DNA of 62,102 bases from an uncultured Oscillospiraceae bacterium (GCA_900540295.1 UQFM01000004.1:1-62102), one strand, 5' to 3'; positions 22,962 through 32,278 are shown, numbered from the stretch's first letter. Notes: generated by a model not told the origin, from the sequence alone. Program-made: numbers and translations.

Positions 22962-24467
22962 TTAAACATTTTCAGCGTTTGTATTGTCGGCTTTATCCGT
23001 TTTTTTCGGCGCCGCACATGCCGCCGCGCAGCCTGCACAGCCGCCCGCACAGCCGAATTCCGCTTTGCCCTCGGGGGTATCACGGTAATACTGGGTATGC
23101 GTATCGCGGTGCGTTGTCGAGGTCCAGATGCGTTCCGCCTCGGGCGCCCAAGCGTCGGCAAAATCCACGCACTTGTCGCACAGCGTATCCACATCCTCTG
23201 CGTGCAGTAAATCCGAGGAATGCGCGCCGCTCTGCTTCACCATTTCGCGTAAGTACTCGGGATTTTCCAGCATCGGGCAGGGGCGCAGATGGTTATCGTT
23301 AAACGGCTGATTTTTGTAATACTGCATAAACAGCGGGCTTTTCAGCGCCTCTTTGAGCGTATGCGTGCGGATATTTGTATCGGAATAGTGAATGAACACA
23401 CACGGCTCAATATCCCCTGCGGAATTGATATGAAAATAGTTTCTGCCGCCCGCAATACAGCCGCCGACATATTCCGCATCGTTTTGGAAATCCATGACGA
23501 ACAGCGGCTTGCCCGTTTTGGAATTGCGGACCTTTCTTAACCACCGATACATAAATTCACGCTGTGCGGGCGTCGGAATCAAATCCTTGTCCGCATCGTG
23601 CCCGACGGGCATATAGTTGAAGCACAGCGCGTATTTTGCGCCCTTTTCGAGAATCATATCAAGGAAATCGTCGCTCGTGACATATTCTAAATTCTTGCGT
23701 GTATAACAAATCGAAACACCGAACAGGCATTTGTTTTTCTGCAAAATCTCCATCGCGGCAAGCGTTTTGCGGTATGCGCCGTCGCCGCGCCGCCAGTCGT
23801 TGGATTCTTCCGTACCCTCCAGACTTAAAGCCAAGCTGATATTGCCGACCTCGTTCATATCGTCGCAGAATTTTTGGTCCACGAGTGTCGCATTCGTATA
23901 AATCACAAATGTGCAGTCCCGATGCTTGCGCGCAAGCGCAACAATGTCGTCCTTGCGTATCAGCGGTTCGCCGCCCGTGAGCATATAAAAATGCGTACCC
24001 ATTTCCTTACCCTGGGAAACGATGGAATCCATTTCTTCGTTCGTAAGGCTTTGACGGTGGCCGTACTCCGCCGCCCAGCACCCTTTGCATTTCAGATTGC
24101 AGGCGCTGGTCGGGTCAAACAAAATGATGAACGGTACGTTGCAGTGCAGTTCCTCACGCAGGGCGCGGACGGTTTTCGTGCCGTACAGCCCCGCATCCAC
24201 GCCGAGGGACAACAGCATCTGCTTGACCACGCGCGGGTCAACATCGCGCAACAGGCTTAAAGCGTACTGCGTCCATACATTCTCGGGGTCTGCCGCCGCC
24301 GCCTGAAAATTTTTAAAATTCTCCGCCGGAAAGAGTCCGCCGAAAATTTTGCCGACGCGCGCCGCCATCTTTTGCAGATTCGGATAGGGGTCTTTGTAAA
24401 TGTATTTTAAAGTTTTGTCCAGCGCGACTTCAATCGCCGCACGCTGAAGCTTATGCGATTTCGGCAT
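22962..24467 (-). CDS. Radical SAM/SPASM-like protein with Cys-rich tail
   Basis: 501 residues. The radical SAM cluster motif is CNLKCKGC at about residues 118-125, followed by the SAM-binding segment MLTGGEPL near 159. A SPASM-like region from about residue 330 supplies further cysteines (CIAGGRNYFHINSAGDIEPC, RPCP, LCDKC). The C-terminus carries an extra Cx3Cx2Cx3C string (GCAGGCAGCAAAC), which could hold another iron-sulfur cluster. SPASM proteins often modify peptides or act as anaerobic sulfatase-maturing enzymes; no substrate peptide is visible here. I chose the CAT at 24465-24467 (MPKSHKLQ), with AGAGGA upstream. It is divergent from the glucan synthase gene. Confidence 0.85.
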   Translation of the reverse strand: MPKSHKLQRAAIEVALDKTLKYIYKDPYPNLQKMAARVGKIFGGLFPAENFKNFQAAAADPENVWTQYALSLLRDVDPRVVKQMLLSLGVDAGLYGTKTVRALREELHCNVPFIILFDPTSACNLKCKGCWAAEYGHRQSLTNEEMDSIVSQGKEMGTHFYMLTGGEPLIRKDDIVALARKHRDCTFVIYTNATLVDQKFCDDMNEVGNISLALSLEGTEESNDWRRGDGAYRKTLAAMEILQKNKCLFGVSICYTRKNLEYVTSDDFLDMILEKGAKYALCFNYMPVGHDADKDLIPTPAQREFMYRWLRKVRNSKTGKPLFVMDFQNDAEYVGGCIAGGRNYFHINSAGDIEPCVFIHYSDTNIRTHTLKEALKSPLFMQYYKNQPFNDNHLRPCPMLENPEYLREMVKQSGAHSSDLLHAEDVDTLCDKCVDFADAWAPEAERIWTSTTHRDTHTQYYRDTPEGKAEFGCAGGCAGCAAACAAPKKTDKADNTNAENV

Positions 24468-24506
24468 TTGTAAATCCTCTTTTTCTTTCCGTGGTTTTGA
24501 ATCTTT

Positions 24507-24535
24507 ATCATAACACGTGTTTGATAATTTGTAAA
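24507..24535 (-). promoter_or_regulatory. Leftward promoter of the radical SAM gene
   Basis: On the minus strand TTTACA, 17 bases, TATGAT. The spacer contains the palindrome AACACGTGTT (24512-24521), a possible operator in the divergent region. Confidence 0.55.
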
Positions 24536-24654
24536 CAAAAGACTTGTGAAATTTTGTCTTAAAAATACTTTTCACGAAAAATGGCAGAATTATTCTGTAA
24601 AACTTCGGGAAAAATAGAGGACAAGTAAAAATAAGAACATGTGAGGGACAAACT

Positions 24655-27600
24655 ATGCAAAGCGCGGCAGTCAAAAAATGGAAGCGAAAGCTGCAAGCGG
24701 ATTTAAAAACAACGGAACAGGCACACCGTCGGCTGTCCGCCGAGAAAACGGCGGATGCTTTTTCCGATACACTTTTACAAACGTATTTTCGGCTGGAAAC
24801 AGAAGGGCGGTCGGCGGTCGGCGCGGTGCGGAACGCACCGCCTCTGCCAAGCGGCGCGGACGGTCTGCCGCGCGCCTACGGCGTGCTGGCGGCGCTTTGT
24901 GATAACCGAAAACTGCCGCCGTTCCCGTCAATATGCACCGCATGCAAAGAAAATGCATTTACCATTGCGGAGCTGACCTTAACAGAGCTGTTTTTAAAAA
25001 CCGTTTTTCTGTCCTTTGCGGCAAAAGCCGTTCGGGAACAGTCGGAAACCTTGCTTGCCGACGCCGTACAGGCTTTGGCAGAGCTTGCGGATTTACCGTT
25101 TCAGGATTTGTTTTCCGCGTGCAGTGAAACGGAGGCACTCCTCTGCCGTGACAGAGGCTTTGCCTGTGCAGACGCTCCGACGCGGGCGCTGTACCGCAGC
25201 CGCCTGTCCCGCTATGCCGAAAAAACGGACATATCCGAGGAATCGGCTGTATATTACCTGTTAGACGAAGCCGCACGCAAGCATACCACGCTGTATGCGT
25301 TGCTGTGCCCGGCCTACAAAGCACGCGGCACGGTACTGCTTCTGTGCGAAGCGGTTTTACCGCTGATTGTATCTTTGCTTTTGGGCGTGACATATCGCTC
25401 TGCCGTACTCGCACTGCTCGGGATTTTCCCCCTGTGGGCAATTTTTCGCAGTATTTTAGAGCGCTTCTTTTGCGCGGGTGTGCCGCCGTTTGCCCTGCCC
25501 GCCGCAGAATTGCGCGGCAAAATCCCCGCATCCGCGCACACGGTCATTACCGTCTCCGCCTTACTGCCGAAACCTGCACAGCTTGCCGATACCAAAGCGC
25601 GTTTACTGGACGCATATCTGCGCGCGGGCGAGGGCAGTATTTCCGTTTGTCTGTTGGCGGATTTAAAAGAGGCAAACAGCATTGTCTGCCCGGAGGACGG
25701 CGCACAGATTGCGGCGGCAAAAACAATGATTGACGAACTGAACGCGGAATTTCCAAATGTATTTTCCCTGTTTATACGCGAGCGCACATGGTCGCCGACA
25801 GGACGGATTTTCACGGGCGCGGACCGTAAGCGCGGCGCTATTAACGATTTTGTGCAGTATGTACGCAAAGGTGAAACCGCGCCGTTTTCGGTGCGGCACG
25901 GCGCATGCACGCTGTTGCCGACGGCAAAATACCTGCTCTGCTTAGACAGCGACACACGCCTGACGCTCGACAGTCTTTACGCCCTCGTATGCGTTGCCGA
26001 GCATCCCGAAAACGCGCCGCAAATCGATAAAATTCGCGGCTGTGTCACGAAGGGCTACGGCATTTTCGCGCCGCGTGTGGAAAATACGCTTTCGTCCGTT
26101 TATAAAACCCGTTTTTCGCATATTCTGTCAGGTGCGGGCGGTGTTTCGGGCTATGATATGCGCGTTTCGGAGCGCTGGCAGGATTTATTCGGCGCAGGAC
26201 TTTTTACAGGCAAGGGACTTGTGCATATTGACGCGTATGCCGCGCTTTTGCCCGAAGCCTTCCGAACGGAAACCGTTTTGAGCCACGATATTCCCGAGGG
26301 CGAGCTTCTGCGCACGGCGTTTGTGTCCGATGTACAGGTATCCGACGGCGTACCGTCGAGCGCACGGGCGTATTTTGCCCGTTTGGGGCGCTGGGTACGC
26401 GGCGATATGCAAAACGCGGCGCTTTTGGGAAGAAATCTGCAAACGGCAAACGGCACACAGAAAAATCCATTCTCCTTTACGGCAAAATGCAAGCTGTTCG
26501 ACAATCTGCGCCGTGCGGCGACCCCTGTTTTTTCGTGGATATTGATTCTGTCAAGCGTCCTTTTTTCGGCAAAAACCGCACGCGTCATGCTGTGCATTGC
26601 GGTGCTGTCTCTGATTGCGGAGCATTTTCTCGCACTGTTTTTTGTCCTGTTCCGCGGCGGTGTTTCCGCCCTGCAAACGCGGTTCTACGGCAAAACCGCG
26701 CCCGATGCGGTGCGCCACATTACAGACGGCGTCACAGCAGTTATGCTGCTGCCCGTTACCGCCTTTGTGAGTGTGCGCGCACTGCTTTTAGGCTTTGTAC
26801 GGCGGTTCTTGACGCACCGCAATATGCTCGAATGGGTCACCGCCGCCGACAGCGAACGCGCAGGCACCGTGCACGGCAGAATCCTTGCCGCCCTGCCATC
26901 CGTGCTGTCTGCGGTTTGGCTGTTGGTATTCGGCTCGGCATTTCCGCGCCTTTTGGCTCTTTTCTTTCTTGCAGAGCCGATTTTTTCTTGGGTCTCCGAA
27001 CTGCCTTACACGGACAAAAGCCGAGAAATCCGCGGTGTACGGCGTGAAAAACTGCTTTCCTACGCCGCGTCCATGTGGAAATATTACAGCGAGCAATGCA
27101 ATGCGCAAAACCATTTTCTGCCGCCAGACAACGTGCAGACCGCGCCCGTCGGGCGCGTGGCGCACCGCACTTCGCCGACCAACATCGGGCTGGCGCTCTG
27201 CGCCGCGCTCGCGGCATGCGATTTGTATTTGATTACGCCGCAGGCGATGTGTACGTATCTGCTCCGCATGCTTACAACGGTGGAAAAGCTCGCGCACTGG
27301 CACGGCAATCTGTATAACTGGTACGATACCGAAACGCTCTCACCTCTCGCGCCCCAATATGTATCCGCCGTGGACAGCGGCAACTTTCTGTGCTGTCTCT
27401 GTGCTTTACGGGAAGGTGTTTCCGAATATCTGTCCGACTGCCCCGATTTGCAGAATGTTCTTGAAAAAACAGACAGAGAACTGAAAAATGCCGAGCTTTC
27501 CGCCCTGTATGACCGTCGGCGCGATTTGTTTTATATCGGCTACGATTTGGAACAGCAGGCGTTTACCCCCGCACACTACGACCTTTTGATGAGCGAATCC

Positions 27601-30600
27601 CGCATGATGAGCTATTACGCCTGTGCGGCGCGTCAAGTCCCGAAAAGCCACTGGAGCGCACTTTCCCGCGTGCTGTCGAAAAGCGACGGCTATGCGGGCG
27701 CGCTTTCGTGGTCAGGCACAATGTTTGAATACTTTATGCCGTACCTGTTCTTGGAAAGCCGCGAAAACACACTGACACATGAGGCGCTTCGGTACTGCGT
27801 ACACTGCCAGCGCGTGTTCGCGCATCGGCGCGGCGTACCGTTCGGCGTATCGGAAAGCGGCTACTACCGCTTTGACGCAGAAGGCAACTACCAATACCGC
27901 GCGCACGGCATTCCGCGGCTGGCACTGCGCCGCAGTGTGTGGGACGAAACGGTCATTTCCCCGTATTCGACCTTTTTGGTACTGCCCTTCCTGCCGAAAA
28001 CCGCCCTGCACAATTTAGAGGAACTCGAAAAACTGCATGCCACAGGCGAATACGGCTTTTTCGAGGCACTGGATTTTCGGGACGGCAAGCCGCCGCGCAT
28101 CGTGCGCAGCTTTATGGCGCATCATGTCGGCATGAGTCTTTTATCCGTGGATAACGCATTGCTCGGAGGAATTATGCAAAAACGATTTTTAAAAAATGCG
28201 CGTATGCGCGCGGGCGGCTCTTTGCTGGAAGAACGCGTCCCGACAAACCCAATCGTATTCAAACGCAAAACGCAGGACGCCGTGCCTGACCGCCCCAACC
28301 GCGAACGGCGGCGCGAACCCGCGGCGCACGAACCGAATCTTTCCGCACCGCAAATACAAATTTACTCGAACGGTACATGGAGTACCGTGCTGTCCGACTG
28401 CGGCACATCGCACAGTCTGTACGGCGGCGTGCATTTAACACGGGAAAGCCGAGACCTGCAAACACATCCCTTAGGCGTTTTCGCCGTTTTGCAAGCGGGC
28501 GGAGAACGTCTGGTCGGATGCCGCGCACTGCAAACGGACGGAAATGCAAAATTTTCCTGCGCTTTTTCGGAAAACAGCGTACAGTTCTCGGCAGAAAGCG
28601 AAACGTATACGCTCACACAAACGGTGTGCGTCCATGCACAGCTACCCGCCGAATTGCGGCAATTTACCGTCACAAACAAAACCGACAAAAATGTGCACGC
28701 CGTTCTTACGGTATATTTAGAGCCGTCTTTAACCAACCCGCGCGATGAAGCCGCGCACAAAACGTATCAAAAGCTGTTTGTCACCGCTGACCGTACCAAA
28801 CTCGGCGGTACGGTATTCACACGGCGAACGGCGGCGGGGGAAACGCCCCTGCTCTTGGGATGCGGCATAGCGGGAGAACAGAAGAATACCTGTATCCTTT
28901 CCCGCCCGAAAGCCCTGAAACGGCTTTCAGGGGTATATTCCCTCGGGGAAACCGCCGTCTCGGAAAACGAACGCACGGCAGTCGCGGACACCTGCTTTTT
29001 TGCGGAAATTCCGCTGAATCTGCCAAAGGGCGGCAAACAGACATGTACGCTATTTCTTTGCTGTGCGCGCGACCGCGAAACTCTGGAAACACGCATGGCG
29101 CTTTTGCAAATGGATACCGAGACGGCCCTGCCCGCAGGTGCGCCGCGCCTGTTTGCGGACACCGACTTACCGCTCGATTCGTTATTGCCGCCGCTGTTCG
29201 GAGCCGCACCGCTGACCGAGGAACGGCATACCGCGTTGCAGAACAACACCCTGCCGCGCACCGCACTATGGAAATTCGGTATTTCGGGGGACCGCCCGCT
29301 TTGGCTGGTTTCAGAATCCGTCACCGCCGATTTTGACGCACTGTCACCGATACTGCGCTTCTATACTGCGCTTCGCATGGCAGGCGTCGCCTGTGATTTG
29401 GTTTTGCTCCTGACAGGCGGTGAAAAAAGCATTTCAAAAATCCGCACCGCCGCAGAAACCCATCTGCAAAAAGACAGCCGTCCGCAAAACGAATCTCATT
29501 GCGGCAGTATTTATTATTTGGACGCGGATACACTGTCCGAAACTGATAAAAATACGCTGACAGCAAACGCCGAGATGCAAACGCCGAGTACGCCCCGCCC
29601 GCCTGTTCCGTACCGCAGTCCCGTTCCGCTTCTGTCGGCGAATCCGCCGAAAAACAGTCAAAATACAAGGGAGAAAACAGGCTATACCGTCACAAACAAA
29701 CCGCGTGTGCCGTGGGTGTACGCGCTCGCCAATCCGTCCTTTTCCACCCTCGCGGGCGACAGCACGCTCGGCGTGAGCCATGCAATCAATTCCAGACTCA
29801 ATAAGCTGACCGTATTCTCGAACGACACGGTTTTTGACAATTACGGCGAACGGCTGTTTCTGCGCACGGACGGTAAAATCTATGACGTTTTGAAAAACGC
29901 CGCCGTCCGCTTCGGCGAAGAACGCGCGCAATACACGGCGACAATTGAAGAAATAGAAATTACGGTTACCGTGACCGTACCCGAACGCGGTATACAAAAG
30001 CAAATTGCCGTTTCGCTGTGCGTGCAGTCCGATACACCGCGGCAGGCAGAAATCTGTTATTTCACCGTGCCCACGCTTTCCGAAAACGGAAAACCGTCGG
30101 TATATTTACAGTCCCGTTTTTTCGACGGCGGCATTGAAATTCAAAACCCCTGCAACAAGGCCGTCCCCGGTCTTTCCCGTTTGGAGTCCGACAGCGGCGC
30201 GGATGTCTCCTATACCGTTTCGCGTGCAGATTTTGCCGCAGGCATTTGGAACAGCGGCGGCGCACTCCCGAACCCCGACCCCTGTGCCGCGCTTGTCCGA
30301 TGTGTACAGCTTCCCCCGCACGAAACACAAAGCCTTCGGTTTTTCCTTTCGTTCGGACACACCGAACAGAGCGTGCGTGCGCTTCGCAAGCTGAATTTAC
30401 CGCCGCGCACCGTGCCGACGGAAAACAGTATTATATTGGAATCGCCCGATGAAACCCTGAACACGCTGTTCAACGCGTTTTTACCGAATCAAATCATCAA
30501 CGGCAGACTTTTTGCACGGACGGGCTTTTACCAGTCGGGCGGGGCATACGGCTTCCGCGACCAATTACAGGACGCCGCCTGCCTGCTTGTGACCAATGCG

Positions 30601-31887
30601 GAATTTTTGCGGCGGCAGATTTTCCGCTGCTGTGCGGCACAGTTCGAGGCGGGTGACGTGCTCCATTGGTGGCACCCGACCCTTGACCGCAACGGCACCG
30701 TAAACGGCGTGCGCACGCGTTACAGCGACGACCTTTTGTGGCTGCCCTTTGCGCTCGCAAAATATGTGCTTGCCACAGGCGACACGGCAATCTTAGATGT
30801 GCAAATCGCCTATCTTTCCGCAGACGAGCTCGGTGAAAACGAAAAAGAACGCTACTTTGACGTGCCGCGCGGCAAAAATAAAGGCAGTGTCGGCGAACAC
30901 GCCGCGCGTGCCGTCCGCCGTGCGTTGCGCTTCGGCGCGCACGGACTGCTTCTGATGGGTGCAGGCGACTGGAACGACAGCTTTACGGGCGTCGGCGCGA
31001 AAGGCAAGGGCGAAAGCGTTTGGCTTTCGCAGTTTGCCGTCATGGTTTTGGAAAGCTTCGGTCAAATGCTTAAAAGTGTCGGCAAAGACAGCGCGTTTTA
31101 TTTTGAAACCGCCGCCGCGCTTCGCACCGCCGTAGAAACCTATGCGTGGGAAGGCGACCGCTATCTGCGCGCCTACTATGACGACGGCGAAAAAATGGGT
31201 TCGCCGCAGTCGGCGGAATGTAAAATCGACAGTCTGACGCAAAGCTTTTCCGTCTTTGCCGACCTCAGCCCCGAACGGCGCACAACCGCACTGCAAACCG
31301 CATACCGAGAACTGGTCGATACCGAAAACGGCGTTGTGCGTCTGTTTTCTCCCGCATTTTCGGGGGAAAACAAAAAGGCGGGCTATGTCGCCGCATACCC
31401 TGCGGGTATCCGCGAGAACGGCGGACAATACACCCATGCGGCGGTTTGGTTCTGCCGTGCGCTGTTCAGAAACGGGGAAAAGGACGCGGGCGAAACGGTT
31501 CTGCATCTGCTCAATCCGTTGGAAAAATATCAAAACAAAGCACTTTGTGAAAAATATCTGACCGAACCCTACTACCTCGCAGGCGACGTCTACGCCGCAA
31601 AAGGCGCGGAGGGGCGCGGCGGATGGAGTCTCTATTCCGGCTCGGCAGGGCATTTTTACGCGCTTGTCGCCGAGGAGCTTTTGGGCATTCAAAAACGTGA
31701 CGGCGCATACACTTTCTCTCCGAATCCGCCTGAAAGCTGGGGGAATTTCCGTTTCCGCCTGCATCTTGCGGGCGCAGAAATTCAAGTGGAAGTCCCGAAG
31801 TTGCGCAAAGGCGGCATGGAAATCGACAAAAAACCCGCCGAACGCTTTACGCCCGACGGGAAAGACCATGTGATTCAATTGCTGTAA
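24655..31887 (+). CDS. Cyclic beta-1,2-glucan synthase-like protein (GT84-GH189-GH94)
   Basis: 2410 residues. The order matches cyclic beta-1,2-glucan synthases. An N-terminal GT84-type glycosyltransferase has LCLDSDTRLT near 430, LSHDIPEGE near 541 and RLGRWVRGDMQ near 580. Membrane segments are near 224-262, 624-667, 695-715 and 745-780. A glycoamylase-like domain (GH189 in recent usage) has SPTNIGLALCA near 840, HGNLYNWYDT near 883 and MAHHVGMSLL near 1153. A C-terminal GH94 phosphorylase-like domain has YGFRDQLQDA near 1963 and GAGDWNDSF near 2102, with the general-acid aspartate. In known enzymes the first makes linear beta-1,2-glucan from UDP-glucose, the second cyclises it, the third trims chain length. 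It is shorter than the roughly 2800 residues of Brucella Cgs. GAGGG precedes ATG 24655. Confidence 0.88.
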   Translation: MQSAAVKKWKRKLQADLKTTEQAHRRLSAEKTADAFSDTLLQTYFRLETEGRSAVGAVRNAPPLPSGADGLPRAYGVLAALCDNRKLPPFPSICTACKENAFTIAELTLTELFLKTVFLSFAAKAVREQSETLLADAVQALAELADLPFQDLFSACSETEALLCRDRGFACADAPTRALYRSRLSRYAEKTDISEESAVYYLLDEAARKHTTLYALLCPAYKARGTVLLLCEAVLPLIVSLLLGVTYRSAVLALLGIFPLWAIFRSILERFFCAGVPPFALPAAELRGKIPASAHTVITVSALLPKPAQLADTKARLLDAYLRAGEGSISVCLLADLKEANSIVCPEDGAQIAAAKTMIDELNAEFPNVFSLFIRERTWSPTGRIFTGADRKRGAINDFVQYVRKGETAPFSVRHGACTLLPTAKYLLCLDSDTRLTLDSLYALVCVAEHPENAPQIDKIRGCVTKGYGIFAPRVENTLSSVYKTRFSHILSGAGGVSGYDMRVSERWQDLFGAGLFTGKGLVHIDAYAALLPEAFRTETVLSHDIPEGELLRTAFVSDVQVSDGVPSSARAYFARLGRWVRGDMQNAALLGRNLQTANGTQKNPFSFTAKCKLFDNLRRAATPVFSWILILSSVLFSAKTARVMLCIAVLSLIAEHFLALFFVLFRGGVSALQTRFYGKTAPDAVRHITDGVTAVMLLPVTAFVSVRALLLGFVRRFLTHRNMLEWVTAADSERAGTVHGRILAALPSVLSAVWLLVFGSAFPRLLALFFLAEPIFSWVSELPYTDKSREIRGVRREKLLSYAASMWKYYSEQCNAQNHFLPPDNVQTAPVGRVAHRTSPTNIGLALCAALAACDLYLITPQAMCTYLLRMLTTVEKLAHWHGNLYNWYDTETLSPLAPQYVSAVDSGNFLCCLCALREGVSEYLSDCPDLQNVLEKTDRELKNAELSALYDRRRDLFYIGYDLEQQAFTPAHYDLLMSESRMMSYYACAARQVPKSHWSALSRVLSKSDGYAGALSWSGTMFEYFMPYLFLESRENTLTHEALRYCVHCQRVFAHRRGVPFGVSESGYYRFDAEGNYQYRAHGIPRLALRRSVWDETVISPYSTFLVLPFLPKTALHNLEELEKLHATGEYGFFEALDFRDGKPPRIVRSFMAHHVGMSLLSVDNALLGGIMQKRFLKNARMRAGGSLLEERVPTNPIVFKRKTQDAVPDRPNRERRREPAAHEPNLSAPQIQIYSNGTWSTVLSDCGTSHSLYGGVHLTRESRDLQTHPLGVFAVLQAGGERLVGCRALQTDGNAKFSCAFSENSVQFSAESETYTLTQTVCVHAQLPAELRQFTVTNKTDKNVHAVLTVYLEPSLTNPRDEAAHKTYQKLFVTADRTKLGGTVFTRRTAAGETPLLLGCGIAGEQKNTCILSRPKALKRLSGVYSLGETAVSENERTAVADTCFFAEIPLNLPKGGKQTCTLFLCCARDRETLETRMALLQMDTETALPAGAPRLFADTDLPLDSLLPPLFGAAPLTEERHTALQNNTLPRTALWKFGISGDRPLWLVSESVTADFDALSPILRFYTALRMAGVACDLVLLLTGGEKSISKIRTAAETHLQKDSRPQNESHCGSIYYLDADTLSETDKNTLTANAEMQTPSTPRPPVPYRSPVPLLSANPPKNSQNTREKTGYTVTNKPRVPWVYALANPSFSTLAGDSTLGVSHAINSRLNKLTVFSNDTVFDNYGERLFLRTDGKIYDVLKNAAVRFGEERAQYTATIEEIEITVTVTVPERGIQKQIAVSLCVQSDTPRQAEICYFTVPTLSENGKPSVYLQSRFFDGGIEIQNPCNKAVPGLSRLESDSGADVSYTVSRADFAAGIWNSGGALPNPDPCAALVRCVQLPPHETQSLRFFLSFGHTEQSVRALRKLNLPPRTVPTENSIILESPDETLNTLFNAFLPNQIINGRLFARTGFYQSGGAYGFRDQLQDAACLLVTNAEFLRRQIFRCCAAQFEAGDVLHWWHPTLDRNGTVNGVRTRYSDDLLWLPFALAKYVLATGDTAILDVQIAYLSADELGENEKERYFDVPRGKNKGSVGEHAARAVRRALRFGAHGLLLMGAGDWNDSFTGVGAKGKGESVWLSQFAVMVLESFGQMLKSVGKDSAFYFETAAALRTAVETYAWEGDRYLRAYYDDGEKMGSPQSAECKIDSLTQSFSVFADLSPERRTTALQTAYRELVDTENGVVRLFSPAFSGENKKAGYVAAYPAGIRENGGQYTHAAVWFCRALFRNGEKDAGETVLHLLNPLEKYQNKALCEKYLTEPYYLAGDVYAAKGAEGRGGWSLYSGSAGHFYALVAEELLGIQKRDGAYTFSPNPPESWGNFRFRLHLAGAEIQVEVPKLRKGGMEIDKKPAERFTPDGKDHVIQLL

Positions 31888-31890
31888 CGC

Positions 31891-31918
31891 TTTACTTTTC
31901 ACAAAAGCGGTGTATACT
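31891..31918 (+). promoter_or_regulatory. Promoter of the toxin mRNA
   Basis: TTTACT (31891-31896), 16 bases, TATACT (31913-31918), just after the stop of the glucan synthase gene. The predicted transcript starts near 31925 and has a leader of about 110 bases. That leader contains CGGGCA/TGCCCG (31925-31942), TTATCC/GGATAG (31951-31972), and three mutually exclusive arms CCCTCT (31980-31985), AGAGGG (31996-32001), CCCTCT (32005-32010). Confidence 0.6.
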
Positions 31919-32037
31919 TTTTGTCGGGCATATTTTTGCCCGGCAAGGAGTTATCCTGAAAAAAACGGATAGGCGGTTGCCCTCTTCTTTTTCCGAGAGG
32001 GTTTCCCTCTTGAGAGCAATCAAAGGAGGGATGTATT

Positions 32038-32103
32038 ATGGAATATGCTACAATAATTACCTTGGTACTTATTATCGTATTGATTCTCATAATAAAAAAT
32101 TAG
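32038..32103 (+). CDS. 21-residue hydrophobic peptide, candidate type I toxin
   Basis: The peptide starts MEYAT, continues with a run of isoleucine, leucine and valine (IITLVLIIVLILII) and ends in KN. It is almost a bare membrane helix with a charged end, as in Fst, Ldr and holin-like type I toxins. AAAGGAGGG (32022-32030) ends 7 bases before the ATG, one of the best ribosome binding sites in the window, although the gene is shorter than most annotation limits. The stop codon lies inside the stem of a terminator shared with a convergent antisense RNA. A long structured leader precedes it. Toxicity is inference from architecture. Confidence 0.8.
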   Translation: MEYATIITLVLIIVLILIIKN

Positions 32104-32136
32104 CCGCCCAGCTACCAACTCGCGGCTAATTTTTTT
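32094..32136. terminator. Bidirectional terminator of the toxin-antitoxin locus
   Basis: ATTAGCCGC (32099-32107) and GCGGCTAAT (32122-32130) form a perfect 9-base stem. A T-run lies to the right (32130-32136) and an A-run to the left (32094-32099), so it can end transcription from either side. It contains the toxin stop codon. Confidence 0.85.
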
Positions 32137-32181
32137 AGAACGTAGGTTGGGCTAACCGTCTATTCGGATAGCTCCTTGTTT
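32094..32181 (-). ncRNA. Candidate antisense antitoxin RNA
   Basis: Predicted from a consensus leftward promoter (32188-32216) to the shared terminator, about 85-90 bases. It is complementary to the 3' end of the toxin mRNA over the terminator. Its 5' part forms a stem GAGCUA/UAGCCC with an inner CCG/CGG around AAUAGA. The heptamer CGGATAG occurs at 31966-31972 in the toxin leader and at 32165-32171, so the two RNAs are also complementary there. The general plan resembles the par/Fst system of Enterococcus plasmid pAD1, where convergent RNAs share a terminator and pair through direct repeats. Confidence 0.7.
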
Positions 32182-32187
32182 GATTTC

Positions 32188-32216
32188 ATTATATGCAAAA
32201 AATTACCGTTTGTCAA
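32188..32216 (-). promoter_or_regulatory. Consensus promoter of the antitoxin RNA
   Basis: On the minus strand a perfect TTGACA (32211-32216), exactly 17 bases, and a perfect TATAAT (32188-32193). It drives no protein gene: leftward from it are only the antisense RNA and the shared terminator. This promoter is stronger than that of the toxin, as expected for an antitoxin RNA. Confidence 0.85.
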
Positions 32217-32249
32217 TAGAAACGGGCAATAATCGGGAACGTTTTTTCT

Positions 32250-32278
32250 TTGGTATATTATGGTATTTTCTTTATAAA
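32250..32278 (+). promoter_or_regulatory. Candidate promoter of yfmF-yfmH-lgt-folD
   Basis: TTGGTA (32250-32255), 17 bases, TATAAA (32273-32278), about 65 bases before the yfmF start. A TACAAT follows at 32283, so the exact -10 is uncertain. Confidence 0.4.

Noticed and set aside
30793..31902. A 369-codon minus-strand frame at the 3' end of the glucan synthase gene
   Set aside because: It is a complement of the GH94 domain, and no ribosome binding site is seen.
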